From positions 1 through 5,587 of the forward strand of contig RFWA01000177.1 of the NCBI GenBank assembly GCA_009922295.1: a DNA stretch of 5,587 bases, in the 5' to 3' direction. The position numbers were made by a program, and so were the translations under genes. Of the stretch, positions 4,814 to 5,587 are shown one piece after another (position 1 is the stretch's first letter; each line of letters opens with the position of its first letter). The notes under the pieces are model-generated. The model was given only the letters and a program-made list of their open reading frames with translations, made no database searches and was not told where the DNA came from. The DNA comes from Betaproteobacteria bacterium (GTDB taxonomy: Bacteria > Pseudomonadota > Gammaproteobacteria > Burkholderiales > Burkholderiaceae_C).

Positions 4814-5587
4814 TTTACCGGACCCTCTTTGCAGGCCGCCGCCTGCTCTACCGCCTGGGTTGGCTGACGGCGCGGCGCCTTGACGTGCCCGTGATGGTGG
4901 TGGGCAATGTGGTGGCCGGGGGCGCCGGCAAGACGCCGGTGGTGATGGCCCTGGTCCAGCACCTGCGCCAGCGCGGACTGCGCGTGGGTGTAATTTCGCG
5001 TGGCTACGGACGTCAGAGCCGTGGCTGCATGGAGGTGCTTCCCGACAGCCGGCCAGAGCACGGAGGTGACGAACCGTTGCTGATTCGGCGTAGCACCGGG
5101 GTGCCCGTCATGGTTGCTGAGCGCCGCACACAAGCTGCCGCCGCATTGTTGGCCAATTACCCCGATACCGACGTGATCGTGGCCGATGATGGCCTACAGC
5201 ATGCCGCGCTGTACCGGGATTTTGAGCTCTGCGTCTTTGATGATCGGGGTATAGGCAACGGGCTGCTATTGCCCGCCGGCCCTTTGCGGGAGCCCTGGCC
5301 GCGACCGGTAGACCTGATTCTGCACACTGGCCTAAAACCCGCTTTTCCCGGCTTTCGTGCCCACCGGCAGCTGGCGTCACTGGCTTGGCAACAGGATGGC
5401 TCGACCGTGCCCCTGGCTGCACTGGTCGCGACCGGTCAGCCGCCGCTTCTCGCGCTGGCCGCCATCGCCAGACCGGAGGAATTCTTCGACATGCTGCGCG
5501 CTTGCGGTTTGCAGTTGGCACACACGATCACGCTACCCGATCACTATGATTTTAATAGCTTTAACATCAATGAATTCAAGGGCTACA
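4783..5587 (+). CDS. lpxK: LpxK, tetraacyldisaccharide (lipid A) 4'-kinase, 3' end outside the window
   Basis: 268 codons plus one base are visible; the family is about 330-350 residues, so the C-terminus is missing. LpxK phosphorylates the 4' position of the tetraacyldisaccharide 1-phosphate to make lipid IVA, at the inner face of the inner membrane. From the TTG, residues 3-18 (CLLWPLSLIYRTLF) are the N-terminal membrane helix. The P-loop is GNVVAGGAGKT (41-51). SRGYGR (72-77), GDEP (95-98), DDGLQH (135-140), LLPAGPLREP (162-171), IARPEEFF (228-235) and DHYDF (253-257) are all family blocks. The frame is open further upstream, but TTG at 4783 is the only usual start codon ahead of the helix, and no Shine-Dalgarno is visible. 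Translation is probably coupled to exbD, which it overlaps by 31 bases. Homologues as I recall them carry 10-20 more residues before LLWP. The stretch at 5549-5587 is strikingly AT-rich. Confidence 0.94.
   Translation, partial: MACLLWPLSLIYRTLFAGRRLLYRLGWLTARRLDVPVMVVGNVVAGGAGKTPVVMALVQHLRQRGLRVGVISRGYGRQSRGCMEVLPDSRPEHGGDEPLLIRRSTGVPVMVAERRTQAAAALLANYPDTDVIVADDGLQHAALYRDFELCVFDDRGIGNGLLLPAGPLREPWPRPVDLILHTGLKPAFPGFRAHRQLASLAWQQDGSTVPLAALVATGQPPLLALAAIARPEEFFDMLRACGLQLAHTITLPDHYDFNSFNINEFKGY
5549..5587 (+). repeat. Possible copy of the intergenic palindromic element inside lpxK
   Basis: AATAGC (5554-5559), 17 bases, then CAAGGGCTA (5577-5585) repeats the blocks and the exact spacing of the element after the DUF192 gene (AATAGC 1546-1551, CAAGGGCTA 1569-1577). 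A T-rich run precedes both. The spacer itself matches at only 5 of 17 positions. Bases 5541-5580 are 25% GC against about 62% for 5461-5500. The frame stays open (FNSFNINEFKGY). It may be an old, coding-compatible insertion, or chance. Confidence 0.35.

Overview
The window looks like chromosomal core DNA of a betaproteobacterium, most likely Burkholderiales and probably Comamonadaceae (Rhodoferax/Polaromonas-like). This rests on the protein types, the gene neighbourhoods (clpS-clpA; xseA-sodB; exbB-exbD-lpxK), the generally GC-rich coding sequence, and a short intergenic palindromic element of a kind I remember from that family. The assignment comes from recognition, not from a database search.

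Layout, left to right. (1) The first 17 codons of clpA (minus strand, running off the left edge) and all of clpS (minus) form a clpS-clpA unit for the Clp protease and its N-degron adaptor. (2) A divergent 172-base gap carries two inverted repeats. It leads into a small plus-strand gene for an exported, very low-complexity Ala/Lys/Glu protein with an 11-residue tandem repeat, closed by a strong intrinsic terminator. (3) A plus-strand gene encodes an exported DUF192 protein. It is followed by a short palindromic element and a terminator hairpin shared with the convergent sodB. (4) The minus-strand pair xseA-sodB encodes the exonuclease VII large subunit and an iron superoxide dismutase. (5) Divergently, on the plus strand, exbB-like, exbD-like and lpxK (cut by the right edge) form a tight, partly overlapping operon. 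It joins an inner-membrane proton-channel pair to the lipid A 4'-kinase.

Most of the window is ordinary housekeeping sequence, and I see no clear undescribed system. The points worth a second look are: an AT-rich segment inside lpxK that shares sequence blocks and spacing with the intergenic palindromic element after the DUF192 gene; a roughly 20-residue insertion in XseA between two predicted active-site residues; the hendecad-repeat exported protein; and the unusual exbD/lpxK junction, where lpxK has only a TTG start and exbD gains a tail from the overlap. No gap between genes exceeds 300 bases, and I found no tRNA, rRNA, CRISPR array or insertion sequence.
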